The notes: generated by a model from the letters alone, not told the origin. Positions 6,265 through 14,397 are shown, counted from the first letter of the stretch. The stretch is DNA of 17,885 nt from Chloroflexota bacterium (GCA_003242205.1 QGUR01000059.1:1-17885); one strand, 5' to 3'. A program made the numbers and translations.

Positions 6265-7322
6265 TGAAGCAGGTCAACCTCTTCCTGATCCTGTGACATG
6301 AGCAGCCCGCTTGTCGCCAGCATTTCACGCAGTTCGTCCTTGGTTATCAGCGTGTCAGCCGAGGTGTATTCGCGGTCGAGCGCGGGGACAAAGTCCGTCC
6401 TTGGAAGCACTTCGGGGAGAATCGGCTGGATAGCATAGTGGTCGCCGCGATCCATCGTGCGCCAGATTTCTTCTTCCGAAACCAGCAATTCATGCATCTT
6501 TTCGCCCGGACGAACGCCGACGAATTCGATTTTGATGTCCCGGTCGCCGATCAACACTTCTGCAAGGTCGATAATTCGTGCCGAGACCATCTTGCGGACA
6601 AACGTCTCGCCACGTTTGGCGTGCATGAGCGCGGCGAAAATCGTATCGGCAGCTTCTTCGAGGCTCATCAGGAAGCGTGTCATCTCCGGTGTTGTCACCG
6701 TGACCGGGCCGCCATTACGGATCTGCTCCTGAAACAGCGGGATGACGGAGCCGCGCGACGCCAGCACATTGCCATAACGCACGCAGACAAAGCGCGTGTC
6801 CGGGCATTCCAGATTGGCCTCGATGAAGATGCGCTCCTGCAGCGCCTTTGTCATGCCCATGACGCTGACGGGCTTGCACGCTTTGTCTGTCGAGATGCCA
6901 ACGACAGTTTCGACCGGGATGCGCTGCTCGCTAATCACACGCACGATGTTCTGGACGCCGATGATGTTGGTTTCGACAGCCTGAAACGGGAAATATTCAC
7001 ACGTCGGCACTTGCTTCAGTGCTGCGGCGTTGAAAACGATGTCAACGTCCTTAAGCGCCGCGCTCAGGCTGTGATAGTCGCGTATGTCGCCTACTCGAAA
7101 TGACAGGAGTTCGTGAAAATTGTTGTAAATGATCTCGTCTGTCGCGGCAATGCGCCGCAAGTACGACATGCGCATGGCATGTTGCTTCGCTTCGTCTCTG
7201 GAAAAGACGATCACCTGTTTGGGCTGTCCAAGTTCTGCCTTTAGTAGCCGGCGCACCAGCACTCTTCCCAGAGAGCCGGTGCCGCCTGTTACGAGTACTC
7301 GTTTGTTTTCGAGAGGAAGCAT
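6261..7322 (-). CDS. UDP-GlcNAc 4,6-dehydratase/5-epimerase, CapE/FnlA/WbjB-type
   Basis: A 353-residue extended short-chain dehydrogenase. Seen: NAD(P)-binding TGGTGSLG (12-19), FSRDEAKQHAMR (40-51) typical of the FlaA1/CapE group, NAAALKQVP (98-106), STDKA (144-148), and M155-G-M-T-K159 where most relatives have YxxxK. Replacement of the catalytic Tyr by Met is the known mark of CapE/FnlA/WbjB inverting dehydratases, which convert UDP-GlcNAc to UDP-2-acetamido-2,6-dideoxy-beta-L-arabino-4-hexulose. VCVRYGNVLASRGSVIPLF and GVRPGEKMHELL are further family signatures. The cytoplasmic enzyme catalyses the first step of the L-deoxy-amino-sugar pathway. Its ATG shares one base with the TGA of the reductase gene (TGATG), and its stop overlaps the 2-epimerase start, so the trio is one translationally coupled unit. 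Confidence 0.9.
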   Translation of the reverse strand: MLPLENKRVLVTGGTGSLGRVLVRRLLKAELGQPKQVIVFSRDEAKQHAMRMSYLRRIAATDEIIYNNFHELLSFRVGDIRDYHSLSAALKDVDIVFNAAALKQVPTCEYFPFQAVETNIIGVQNIVRVISEQRIPVETVVGISTDKACKPVSVMGMTKALQERIFIEANLECPDTRFVCVRYGNVLASRGSVIPLFQEQIRNGGPVTVTTPEMTRFLMSLEEAADTIFAALMHAKRGETFVRKMVSARIIDLAEVLIGDRDIKIEFVGVRPGEKMHELLVSEEEIWRTMDRGDHYAIQPILPEVLPRTDFVPALDREYTSADTLITKDELREMLATSGLLMSQDQEEVDLLQ

Positions 7323-8197
7323 CAGTTTTCCTCCGTATAGATCGTTTGGTCAGAAACGAGGTCGGCAACAAGCTTTCGCCACGCAGGCGGCTGATAGCCG
7401 GTTGCTTCACGAAACTTCGTATAATCGAGGCTGCGGTCGATCACAACCTGATCGTCCGGCACAATTTCCATGTTTTTGCCAAATGCCTCATTGAGGAGAA
7501 GCAGCAGGTCATATTTGGAAATAGGCTCGGTTGCGACGTGATACAGGCCGTGGAGTTCGGGCTTCGGCAGAATGTAGTCACGCAGGACGCGGGCAAGCCC
7601 GCTGGTCGTCAGGCCGCTGAAGATAGCCTTTTGGAAGCCTTTAACCTGTTCGGACTGCGACAGAAACCATTCCACAAGGCTGTAGCTTGTGCCGAGTTCC
7701 CTACCGATGAATGAAGTGCGTATCGTGAGACAGTGTGGTTGGTTGACAACTTCACCCAGCGCTTTGCTTCGTCCGTAGAGGTCGGTCGCGTCGGTTGCAT
7801 CCGCTTCCGTATAGCTGCCGCGCTTCCCGGAAAAGACGCAGTCCGTGCTGATGTGAATCATTCTGCAGCCCTGAAGCTTGCAGATCAGCGCGAGTTGGTG
7901 TGGGAAGCGCGAATTTACGTCGATGGCAAGCAGGGGGTCCTCTGCTTCAGGGCGGTGTTTGATTAGCCCCGCGCAGTTGATGACGACCTCAGGCCGGCTT
8001 TCGATAACTGCCTGCATGACAGTTTCAGGACGCAGCACGTCGACACCTTCGATAACCTGCTCCGGCCGAACGCCGGGAAGGTTCCGCAGCCGGACACCCG
8101 ATGCCCGAACGGTTCCCCAAACCTGATCTGTCCTGCCAAGCTCGTAGAAGAGGCGATGCCCCAACAAGCCTGTTGCGCCAATGATTAGAATTCGCAT
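7322..8197 (-). CDS. RmlD-like NAD(P)-dependent 4-reductase (WbvR-like)
   Basis: A 291-residue short-chain dehydrogenase of the dTDP-4-dehydrorhamnose reductase (RmlD) family. Seen: Rossmann motif GATGLLGHRL (7-16), NCAGLIK (74-80), the DVNSRFPHQLA helix, catalytic STD (117-119) with VFSGKRGSYTEAD, and Y141xxxK145 in LYGRSKALGE. It ends near the normal RmlD length and lacks the C-terminal cupin domain that CapF/FnlB/WbjC reductases carry. Between a CapE-type and a CapG-type gene, its substrate should be the UDP-4-keto-L-sugar, not a dTDP sugar. RmlD-like reductases at this position (WbvR in the Vibrio cholerae O37 pathway) give UDP-L-RhaNAc, which the epimerase converts to UDP-L-QuiNAc. Start ATG at 8195-8197; 24 bases separate it from the glycosyltransferase stop upstream. 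Confidence 0.85.
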   Translation of the reverse strand: MRILIIGATGLLGHRLFYELGRTDQVWGTVRASGVRLRNLPGVRPEQVIEGVDVLRPETVMQAVIESRPEVVINCAGLIKHRPEAEDPLLAIDVNSRFPHQLALICKLQGCRMIHISTDCVFSGKRGSYTEADATDATDLYGRSKALGEVVNQPHCLTIRTSFIGRELGTSYSLVEWFLSQSEQVKGFQKAIFSGLTTSGLARVLRDYILPKPELHGLYHVATEPISKYDLLLLLNEAFGKNMEIVPDDQVVIDRSLDYTKFREATGYQPPAWRKLVADLVSDQTIYTEEN

Positions 8198-8221
8198 CCT
8201 AAGCCTTTTGCCTGTAGCCGG

Positions 8222-9532
8222 TCAATGTACTCGTTCGACGGATATGTAGTTGCCGGGCTGTACTACCTGCAGGAACGTCTCACGCGCTGCTGCCGGATTG
8301 AAATCTGTTTTTGCGCGCTCTGCTGCTTTCCTGCCGAGCGTCTCGCGCCATTCGGGCTTGTTCGCCAGCTCCTGCAGTACGCGCCTCAATTCGCCCACAT
8401 CGTTTTGATCGACGACGACGGCACATTGGTGGCGGCGACAGTATTGCGACACAAAACTTTCCTCCGGTGCGTGTACCAGTATTGCTTTGCCTGCCGCTAA
8501 ATAGTCGCTCAGTTTGCCGGGAGAGGCCGTCTTGACGATCTCACGGTGCTGTTCGGCAAAACTGAGCGGCAGGAAAACAAGATCGGCGGCGCGCAGAATG
8601 GAAGGGATCTGGCGGGCCGGGACGTATTGCCGGAACTGAACCACCGGGCCGTGAATGCCTTCGGAAGCCAAACGCAGGGGAGGCTGATCGGTAAAGATAT
8701 GGAGCCACCAGGGGCGTTCAGGCACTGTCTCGGCAGCGCGTACCAGATTGCGAAAGGCGTCGTAGTGAGCGCTGTAGACCGAGCCGGTATAGACGATATT
8801 GAGTTTGCCGGTTTCAAAAGCGTAGCGCTGCCCTTGTTCGTCTGGCCCTGGTTTTGCATCCTCAGGCAGGTTACGAACGATAACTGCCTCGATCCCATAC
8901 CGGCGGCGATATTCCTCGACAGCGACTTCGTTCGTAACGATGACGGCGCAAGCGTTGGGCAAAACCTTCGCTTCGAACTTCCGCGCGACCAACCGCCGCA
9001 AGCCGGTCATTTGATGAACAAAATCGTCAAACAGATAGACAACAAGCGCCGCATTTGCTTTTTGACATGCCAGATGAGCCGCCGGAAGGTTGTAAAGTTC
9101 GCCGCTGCAGGCGACGAGCGTCGTACATTCTGCGTCGTCTAGAATGCGCCTGATCTGTTTCGCGCGCGTGCGAATGATAACCGGCGCGAGGATGAGGGCC
9201 ACGTTATTTACAAGCTGATTGAGCCAGCGATAGAGCGCGAATAACGCTTTTGCGCGTTTCGCCAACCCCGGTTTTGTTGCGCGCGAGCCGGGTACGCTGG
9301 TGGTTCTCGATCTTGCCCAACCAGAAAAGGAAGAAAGGTAATACGTATTTGCCGGCGCGGCAGACGCCGCGCGCTGAAGCGAGATGACGCAGTATTTCGT
9401 CGGATCAACTCCGGCCAGCAGGCGCGCAAGCACAAGCGATTGCCCCGAAGGATTTCCGGGAAGCCGGTGTGTCAAAAGCGCAAATTTCCCCACACGCTGC
9501 TCTTGATATCTCTCGTGTTGTTTGGGTGGCAT
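8222..9532 (-). CDS. GT4-like glycosyltransferase (paralogue of the C-terminal half of 16102-17859)
   Basis: A 436-residue glycosyltransferase with two Rossmann-like halves (GT-B). Seen: ACSGELYNLPAAHLA (141-155), VYLFDDFVHQ (165-174), a donor-domain start at IVYTGSVYSAHYDAF (246-260), LHIFTDQPPLRL (277-288), AADLVFLPLSF (315-325) and SPGKLSDYLAAGKAILVHAP (337-356). The last is the variant of the GT4 nucleotide-sugar-binding region found in this subgroup; a textbook E-x7-E is not obvious. Most of the same motifs occur in order in the protein at 16102-17859. Sugar and acceptor are unknown. The start is uncertain: ATG 9530-9532 is used, GTG 9536-9538 adds two residues, and GTG at 9488-9490, next to the conserved GKFALLTHRLPG start, is also possible; none has a strong ribosome site. 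It lies between the exporter ATPase and the sugar-nucleotide trio. Confidence 0.82.
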   Translation of the reverse strand: MPPKQHERYQEQRVGKFALLTHRLPGNPSGQSLVLARLLAGVDPTKYCVISLQRAASAAPANTYYLSSFSGWARSRTTSVPGSRATKPGLAKRAKALFALYRWLNQLVNNVALILAPVIIRTRAKQIRRILDDAECTTLVACSGELYNLPAAHLACQKANAALVVYLFDDFVHQMTGLRRLVARKFEAKVLPNACAVIVTNEVAVEEYRRRYGIEAVIVRNLPEDAKPGPDEQGQRYAFETGKLNIVYTGSVYSAHYDAFRNLVRAAETVPERPWWLHIFTDQPPLRLASEGIHGPVVQFRQYVPARQIPSILRAADLVFLPLSFAEQHREIVKTASPGKLSDYLAAGKAILVHAPEESFVSQYCRRHQCAVVVDQNDVGELRRVLQELANKPEWRETLGRKAAERAKTDFNPAAARETFLQVVQPGNYISVERVH

Positions 9533-9574
9533 GTACACACTTGACTCAGCCGGTAACGGCAGGCTGAAACGAAT

Positions 9575-10372
9575 TCAGCGTTGCTGCTGTTCATAGGCCT
9601 GAATCACTTCGTCTACTGGGCCGTGCAAGCGTAGTTCTCCCCGGTCAATCCATGCTCCGGTTGTGCAAATCTCCCGTATCGTGGCCATAGCATGGGATAC
9701 AAACAGGATCGTACAACCGCTCTGGCGGAACTCGTTGATGCGTACGCGACATTTTTGCTGAAACGCCATATCACCCACAGCCAGCACTTCATCGACCAGC
9801 AGAATATCAGGCTCCAGCGATGACGCGATTGCGAACCCAAGCCGGATGCGCATACCGGATGAATAGGTACGCAGCGGCGAATCGATGTACTCGCCCAACT
9901 CGGAGAAATCGATGATGCTCTTCATGCGCGCGCGCATGGCGGCGCGGCTTTCCCCCAGAATTGAGCCGTAAAGAAAGATGTTCTCACGCCCGGTCAGTTC
10001 GTTATTGAAGCCCGCGCCTAACTGGAGTAGCGGCAACATGCTTCCACGCACCTGCACGCGACCTGTGCGCGGGGTGATGATCCGGGCAACCACCTTAAGC
10101 AACGTGCTTTTGCCGGCTCCGTTGTTGCCGATGATCCCGATTGCCTCTCCGCGATTTACCCGCAGGCTTACGTTGCGTAACGCCCAGTGTTCCCGGTATT
10201 GCGTGCGGTGTCCGATAATGCGACGAAGGATGTGCTCCTTGAGCGTTGGAACGCGCTCAACAGGTGTGGTGTAGTAGACAGAGACATTCGTGAGCGCTAC
10301 CGCCAGATTATCGTCTGTGTCGGCCACGATGTTCGGCGCAGTGCCCGGCCTAGATGCGATAAGCGAAGTCAC
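9575..10372 (-). CDS. wzt: Polysaccharide ABC exporter ATPase (Wzt/TagH family, no C-terminal glycan-binding domain)
   Basis: A 265-residue ABC ATPase. Seen: an N-terminal segment typical of glycan exporters (ALTNVSVYY ... LKEHILRRI ... HWALRNVSLRV), Walker A GNNGAGKST (83-90 core), signature YSSGM (170-174), Walker B ILLVDEVLAVGD (190-201) and H-loop SHAM (226-229). The protein stops soon after the nucleotide-binding domain (DEVIQAYEQQQR). It therefore lacks the carbohydrate-binding domain of E. coli O9a-type Wzt, which couples export to a capped chain end; short Wzt/KpsT/TagH forms export without it. It pairs with the permease at 10350-11159. Its GTG start (10370-10372) overlaps the end of the permease gene by 23 bases, with a GAGAG ribosome site inside that gene, so ATPase and permease should be made together. 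Confidence 0.9.
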   Translation of the reverse strand: MTSLIASRPGTAPNIVADTDDNLAVALTNVSVYYTTPVERVPTLKEHILRRIIGHRTQYREHWALRNVSLRVNRGEAIGIIGNNGAGKSTLLKVVARIITPRTGRVQVRGSMLPLLQLGAGFNNELTGRENIFLYGSILGESRAAMRARMKSIIDFSELGEYIDSPLRTYSSGMRIRLGFAIASSLEPDILLVDEVLAVGDMAFQQKCRVRINEFRQSGCTILFVSHAMATIREICTTGAWIDRGELRLHGPVDEVIQAYEQQQR

Positions 10373-11159
10373 GTTTAACTCTCGTAAAGATCAACCAGCC
10401 CAGAGCAACACTCAGGACGGCGAATAGTATTGCCGGAAGAAGGTCGTGCAGCAGACGCAATTGACCGTGATAGACGACATAGCGAAAACTTTCCAGATAA
10501 TACGTTACCGGGTTAAGCCGCAGAATGAAACCAAGGCGCCCGTCATTGGTCGCTACGTTGTAGAAGATGGGCGTGGCAAAAAAACCGATACGCAACACAA
10601 CCTGATAGATATTGACGATGTCCGTGAAGTAGATCACGAACGACGCGAGCATCAGCCCGATACCAAATGAGAATATTGCCGTGAGTATCAGCGGAACCGG
10701 CAAAAGCAGCCAGCCAAGTTGAACGGGAATGCCGTCCATGGCTGCGATCAACAGCAGCGGCAAAATCTCGAAGCTGTGGACGATCAGCGAACTCAGCACC
10801 GTCGATAGCACGAAGATGCTGGGCGGCACGTGAATTGAATTCAGGATATTGGCATTGGCTGATAACGCATAGAGCGAGCTGGCCGAGGCCTCGGAGAAAA
10901 CCGTCCAGACGATGAGACCTGCCAGAAGATAAACGATATAATGTTCAACCTGCGGGTTGTACTGACCAGAAAAGACAACCGCCAGTACGGCAGTCATCAG
11001 CAGAGGATATAACATCACCCAGAATATGCCCACCCATGTCCGGCGGTAACGGGCCGCGATGTTGTACCACACCAGATTGGCGAGTAATTGATAGGACTGG
11101 CCTAGTTCACGTATTTCCGCGACAAAGGGGGGGCCTTCTTGCTGTGAGTCGTAGTTCAA
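10350..11159 (-). CDS. wzm: Polysaccharide ABC exporter permease (Wzm/TagG family)
   Basis: A 269-residue ABC-2 type permease. An amphipathic N-terminus and RYRRTWVGIFWVMLYPLL (38-54) open the first membrane helix, as in Wzm/TagG. Hydrophobic helices fall at about 43-63, 72-92, 114-139, 147-177, 185-201 and 239-258. The conserved NPVTYYLESFRYVVYHG (216-232) precedes the last helix. It forms the channel through which the lipid-linked glycan is moved across the cytoplasmic membrane by the ATPase encoded immediately downstream. The start appears to be TTG (11157-11159): an in-frame TAG lies 15 bases further upstream, no ATG or GTG fits, and AGGAA precedes at a slightly long spacing. This is the first gene of the left minus-strand operon; a 116-base gap separates it from the divergent sulfotransferase gene. 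Confidence 0.9.
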   Translation of the reverse strand: MNYDSQQEGPPFVAEIRELGQSYQLLANLVWYNIAARYRRTWVGIFWVMLYPLLMTAVLAVVFSGQYNPQVEHYIVYLLAGLIVWTVFSEASASSLYALSANANILNSIHVPPSIFVLSTVLSSLIVHSFEILPLLLIAAMDGIPVQLGWLLLPVPLILTAIFSFGIGLMLASFVIYFTDIVNIYQVVLRIGFFATPIFYNVATNDGRLGFILRLNPVTYYLESFRYVVYHGQLRLLHDLLPAILFAVLSVALGWLIFTRVKRDFAYRI

Positions 11160-11275
11160 CGGAACCAGTTCCTAGACCGTCTGAGACGGATATGCTTACA
11201 AAGTAATCTTGCGCCAGCCGGCGCGGTGCACAATTCTAGAGCGCACTAACGAGAAATTAAAGGTGAAAAAGGTAA
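11160..11275. promoter_or_regulatory. Divergent intergenic region between wzm and the sulfotransferase gene
   Basis: These 116 bases must carry the control regions of both genes if the exporter operon starts here. They hold three short inverted repeats: GGAAC-CA-GTTCC (11161-11172), CCGTC-TGA-GACGG (11177-11189) and GCGCC-AGCC-GGCGC (11211-11224). I see only weak promoter hexamers: on the minus strand TTGTGC, 17 bases, AAGATT, a poor -10 box. Regulator binding at the repeats is possible but unproven. Confidence 0.4.
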
Positions 11276-12163
11276 ATGGGCAAGACACCGGCCCCTACGG
11301 CGATCTTTCTGCACATTCCCAAGACGGCGGGTTCGACGATGACCGGCATACTCAATCGGCTTTACGCGGGGCAGAACCGGTACTCCATTATTGCTGACAG
11401 TCAGGTAGACGCGCTAAAGGCCCTGCCTGAAGCTGAGCGTGCTCAGATCGATCTTCTGCAGGGGCATTTTCCTTATGGCATCCACAAATATCTGCCACGA
11501 TCGGGCGTATATTTTACCATTCTACGAGAGCCAGTGGACCGCATCATTTCGCTGTACTACTACCTCCCGCGTGATCCCGGAAATTATCTCTATGAAAAGG
11601 TTGTTTTGGGGAAGCTGTCTCTGGAAGAGTTTGTACAGCGCGACCTGACGCCTGCGACTAGGAATTTTCAGACTGCCGCTCTGGCGGGTATGGAGCGCTG
11701 GGAGGACTTCCATACGATCAACGAGGATACGCTTGAGCGGGCCAAATATAATCTCAGGAATAAGATAGCCGCCTTCGGATTAACCGAACGTTTTGACGAA
11801 ACCCTGTTGTTGTTCAATCGCCAGTTCCGTTGGGGATTTCGCAGCGGTTTCTTCGACTATTCAAAGCGAAACGTGACCGCTGAGCGGCCTGCAAAGGATC
11901 ACATCCCTGAGCATATTCGCGATTTGATACGCGAAAAGAACGCATACGATATCAAGCTTTATGCGTATGCACGCGAGCTGTTTGAAGAGCGCATTCGCGA
12001 AGCCGGACTGTCTTTTCGTATCGAGCGCTGGCTCCAGCAGGTGTTGCGTTCGCGGACATTCGCAGCCTCTAAACATAGGCTGCTGTACTCACAGATCTGT
12101 ACGTTGGTTGACCGCGCCTTCGGTTATGCCTACAACTTCCCACAACCGGACTCTCAGGGTTGA
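11276..12163 (+). CDS. Sulfotransferase (PAPS-dependent carbohydrate sulfotransferase-like)
   Basis: A 295-residue protein with both PAPS-binding signatures of the sulfotransferase family-2 type: the 5'-phosphosulfate loop FLHIPKTAGSTM (11-22) and the 3'-phosphate motif ILREPVDRIISLYYY (82-96) ending in LPRDP. The region around 148-215 (FHTINEDTLERAKYNL, FGLTERFDETLLLF) is typical of bacterial and heparan-type carbohydrate sulfotransferases. It should transfer sulfate from PAPS to a sugar hydroxyl. There is no signal peptide, so the reaction is cytoplasmic, before export. AAGGT lies a few bases before ATG 11276. It is the only plus-strand gene inside the polysaccharide locus, divergent from wzm and overlapping the opposite glycosyltransferase by 10 bases at its 3' end. 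The acceptor is inferred, not shown. No PAPS synthesis genes are in the window. Confidence 0.87.
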   Translation: MGKTPAPTAIFLHIPKTAGSTMTGILNRLYAGQNRYSIIADSQVDALKALPEAERAQIDLLQGHFPYGIHKYLPRSGVYFTILREPVDRIISLYYYLPRDPGNYLYEKVVLGKLSLEEFVQRDLTPATRNFQTAALAGMERWEDFHTINEDTLERAKYNLRNKIAAFGLTERFDETLLLFNRQFRWGFRSGFFDYSKRNVTAERPAKDHIPEHIRDLIREKNAYDIKLYAYARELFEERIREAGLSFRIERWLQQVLRSRTFAASKHRLLYSQICTLVDRAFGYAYNFPQPDSQG

Positions 12164-14397
12164 GCAAGCTTGCGGCGTGGATGCAAACCGCTTAACGGCA
12201 GCTTCAAGATCGCTAAAAGAGGCCGGATGAAGCGGGGCGAGATAACCAGCGCCGTGCTGTACACGGTTGGGAGTCGTTTATTACCTGAGTTCCACAGACA
12301 TGGGCGCGTGAACCATGCCTTGATCGCGTACCGGGCCCTGACAGGTAGACTATGTGTTGCTTCCTGCGCCACCTCGTAATAGGCTGCGCTCAACGTATCC
12401 CGCGCATACTGCCGGAGCTTCCCATCGGCCTCGTTCCGTTGCAGTAATTCCTTCGTGAATTGCAGTTTTTCAAGCGCTTGATTGAACGTCGACGATGGAG
12501 AACGTCTACCAGCGCGGGTCACACGGCGCGTTGTAAGCAACTCGGATACGTGACCTAACACACTGTCCGGCGGGAGTGAAAGCACCAGGCTGAAGCCGTC
12601 GAACGGGCCGTACGAAGGTATCAATTCTGCCTTTTCCAACGCGTCACGCCGCATCAGGAGGCCCGATAACGGGAGGCTGATATTCAGACGTAGCAACTCG
12701 TTGTAGGTATAGCCGGGCAGTTGGCGCAGGCCACGGACAGCAGATTCGTGGTCGATTTCATACGCGTCAGAATAAACAAGTGTCTGGTTGGGATGCTGCT
12801 GCAAATGAGCAACCGCGGTTGCGATCAGGCGTGGCAGTACCGGCTCATCAGCGGTCGTCCAGAGCACAAAATCTCCCCGGCTTACTTCGCGCGCGCTTTT
12901 CAGCACTGTGGCGAGGTCTAAAGAATTGAGCTTTATCCATCTGATTTGCTGGTTGTATTTTGCCTGAAACTGCTTGACCTGCTGCGTTTCCTCCTGATAG
13001 AGAATGATGTGTTCAAAAGAAGGGTATTTTTGAGCGTGCACACTCTCAATAACTTCTTTCAGATGACCTGTTTCTCTGTCGAGTGGTGTGATGACGGAAA
13101 CCAGCGGTGTCTGCGCCAGTTCTGGCAGAGGGCCAAGGTCTTGATAGGCCCATTTGCGCCATTGGCCCCGTGTTTCTTCATAGATCCGCTGGTACAAACG
13201 AACCGTCTGATCGCGAACCACGTTGAACTCCAGCCGTTCGGCTGCAACTTTGGCGTTGATTTCCGCAGCTCGGTCGACCAGCGCATCATCTGTCAATGCG
13301 CGCCGTAGGGCTTCTGCAACCGCATACGGGTCTTCCGGCGGTACAAGGAAACCGCTTTCTCCATCGATAAAATACTCGTCAGCGCACGCAGTACAGGACT
13401 GGATCGGGAATGCGCCCATCACGAGAGATTCCAGCATCGAAGTGCTCGCCGCATCGGAAATGCTGAGCCCGATGTGGACGCGTGCGCGTCCCATCAACTC
13501 CAGCATTCGCTCGTGCGGGCTATATGGAATAGTCTGGATCGGGATTCCGATATCCTGTGAAACCAGCTCGGCGGCAATCTGTACATCTTGTCCTGAAGGA
13601 AGATGTACGGCAATTTCATACCCCTGAAGCACGTCCTTACATAGACGCAAGGCATGTAGCGCAACGAGTGATCGTCCCGCCCAACCCTGATAGCCTTTGA
13701 TGAAAATCAGCTTCCGTTTGGACGTGGGGCCGGGCTGGCGAAAGCGCGCGCAGTAATCCAGATCAAAACTGCCGCCGATTGGGATCACGGAAGTTTTATC
13801 CCGGTCAAAGCCCAAACTCACCGCGAGTTCGACATCACGCTGGCATTCACAGGTGTAGTAATCGGCGATACGGAGTACAGCGTCCACGCGTTGGGTATGG
13901 TCGGGCAGTCTTCTGAAAAGATAAATGTCGCTGCCGAAATTTGTGACAAGGATTGGCGGCAAAGGCTTCTTAACCATGCCTGCTGCGTTCACCAATAGAT
14001 AGCCTGCCGCTTGAAACTCCATTGCATGGATGATGTCTGGCTGCAATTGATCGATTAGCCGGGCGAGTTGTTTCGCGCGGTACAGTGGCATCTGAATTTG
14101 CGCTATGTGACGCAAGCCCGTGGCAAGGATGTTCAGGGAATTCTGAAGACGAGAATTATGCCGGAGTACTGGCGTTGAAAGGGCGATTCCACGATAGCGT
14201 ACGCGATGGTTGAAAGTGGGTGACAGCGTATTCTTGTGGTAGACGGAGTGATAGACTGTTACATCGTCTAAGTCTGGATGGGTAGAGCCGTTATCTATGC
14301 TTGGAAAAAGGTGTATATCCCAATCTTGATTTTTCAGCCGGTTAATCCAGCGAACGACATGGATGCTATCTGAAAAGCCAATAATCAGGATCTTCAT
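12154..14397 (-). CDS. Two-domain glycosyltransferase: GT4 fused to GT2
   Basis: A 747-residue protein. Residues 1-405 are a GT4-type GT-B enzyme: KILIIGFSDSIHVVRWINRL, PDIIHAMEFQAAGYLL (120-135), NFGSDIYLF (153-161), ADYYTCECQRDVELA (178-192), IPIGGSFD (205-212), and S-D315-AASTSML-E323 in the donor site, a D-x7-E form of the usual E-x7-E. Residues 431-590 are a GT2 (GT-A) domain: PLVSVITPLDRETGHLKEVIESVHAQ, then GDFVLWTTADE (508-518) at the usual N-S-D-D metal-binding place, and LVYSDAYEID (540-549). The TADE form makes metal binding uncertain. The tail (670-747) is basic with a hydrophobic patch. The N-terminal domain is a paralogue of the protein at 14706-16091. The frame stays open up to 14568, but the family start MKILI at 14397 is chosen; TTG at 14401-14403 with AAAGGA just upstream is an alternative. 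Confidence 0.85.
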   Translation of the reverse strand: MKILIIGFSDSIHVVRWINRLKNQDWDIHLFPSIDNGSTHPDLDDVTVYHSVYHKNTLSPTFNHRVRYRGIALSTPVLRHNSRLQNSLNILATGLRHIAQIQMPLYRAKQLARLIDQLQPDIIHAMEFQAAGYLLVNAAGMVKKPLPPILVTNFGSDIYLFRRLPDHTQRVDAVLRIADYYTCECQRDVELAVSLGFDRDKTSVIPIGGSFDLDYCARFRQPGPTSKRKLIFIKGYQGWAGRSLVALHALRLCKDVLQGYEIAVHLPSGQDVQIAAELVSQDIGIPIQTIPYSPHERMLELMGRARVHIGLSISDAASTSMLESLVMGAFPIQSCTACADEYFIDGESGFLVPPEDPYAVAEALRRALTDDALVDRAAEINAKVAAERLEFNVVRDQTVRLYQRIYEETRGQWRKWAYQDLGPLPELAQTPLVSVITPLDRETGHLKEVIESVHAQKYPSFEHIILYQEETQQVKQFQAKYNQQIRWIKLNSLDLATVLKSAREVSRGDFVLWTTADEPVLPRLIATAVAHLQQHPNQTLVYSDAYEIDHESAVRGLRQLPGYTYNELLRLNISLPLSGLLMRRDALEKAELIPSYGPFDGFSLVLSLPPDSVLGHVSELLTTRRVTRAGRRSPSSTFNQALEKLQFTKELLQRNEADGKLRQYARDTLSAAYYEVAQEATHSLPVRARYAIKAWFTRPCLWNSGNKRLPTVYSTALVISPRFIRPLLAILKLPLSGLHPRRKLAQP

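Noticed and set aside
5623..7103. Plus-strand open frames of 214 and 221 codons (5623-6267 and 6438-7103)
   Set aside because: Both lie opposite well-recognised epimerase and dehydratase genes and show no family features.
12164..12173. Ten-base palindrome GCAAGCTTGC after the sulfotransferase stop
   Set aside because: Too short for a stable hairpin, no T-run follows, and it lies within the coding region of the opposite gene.
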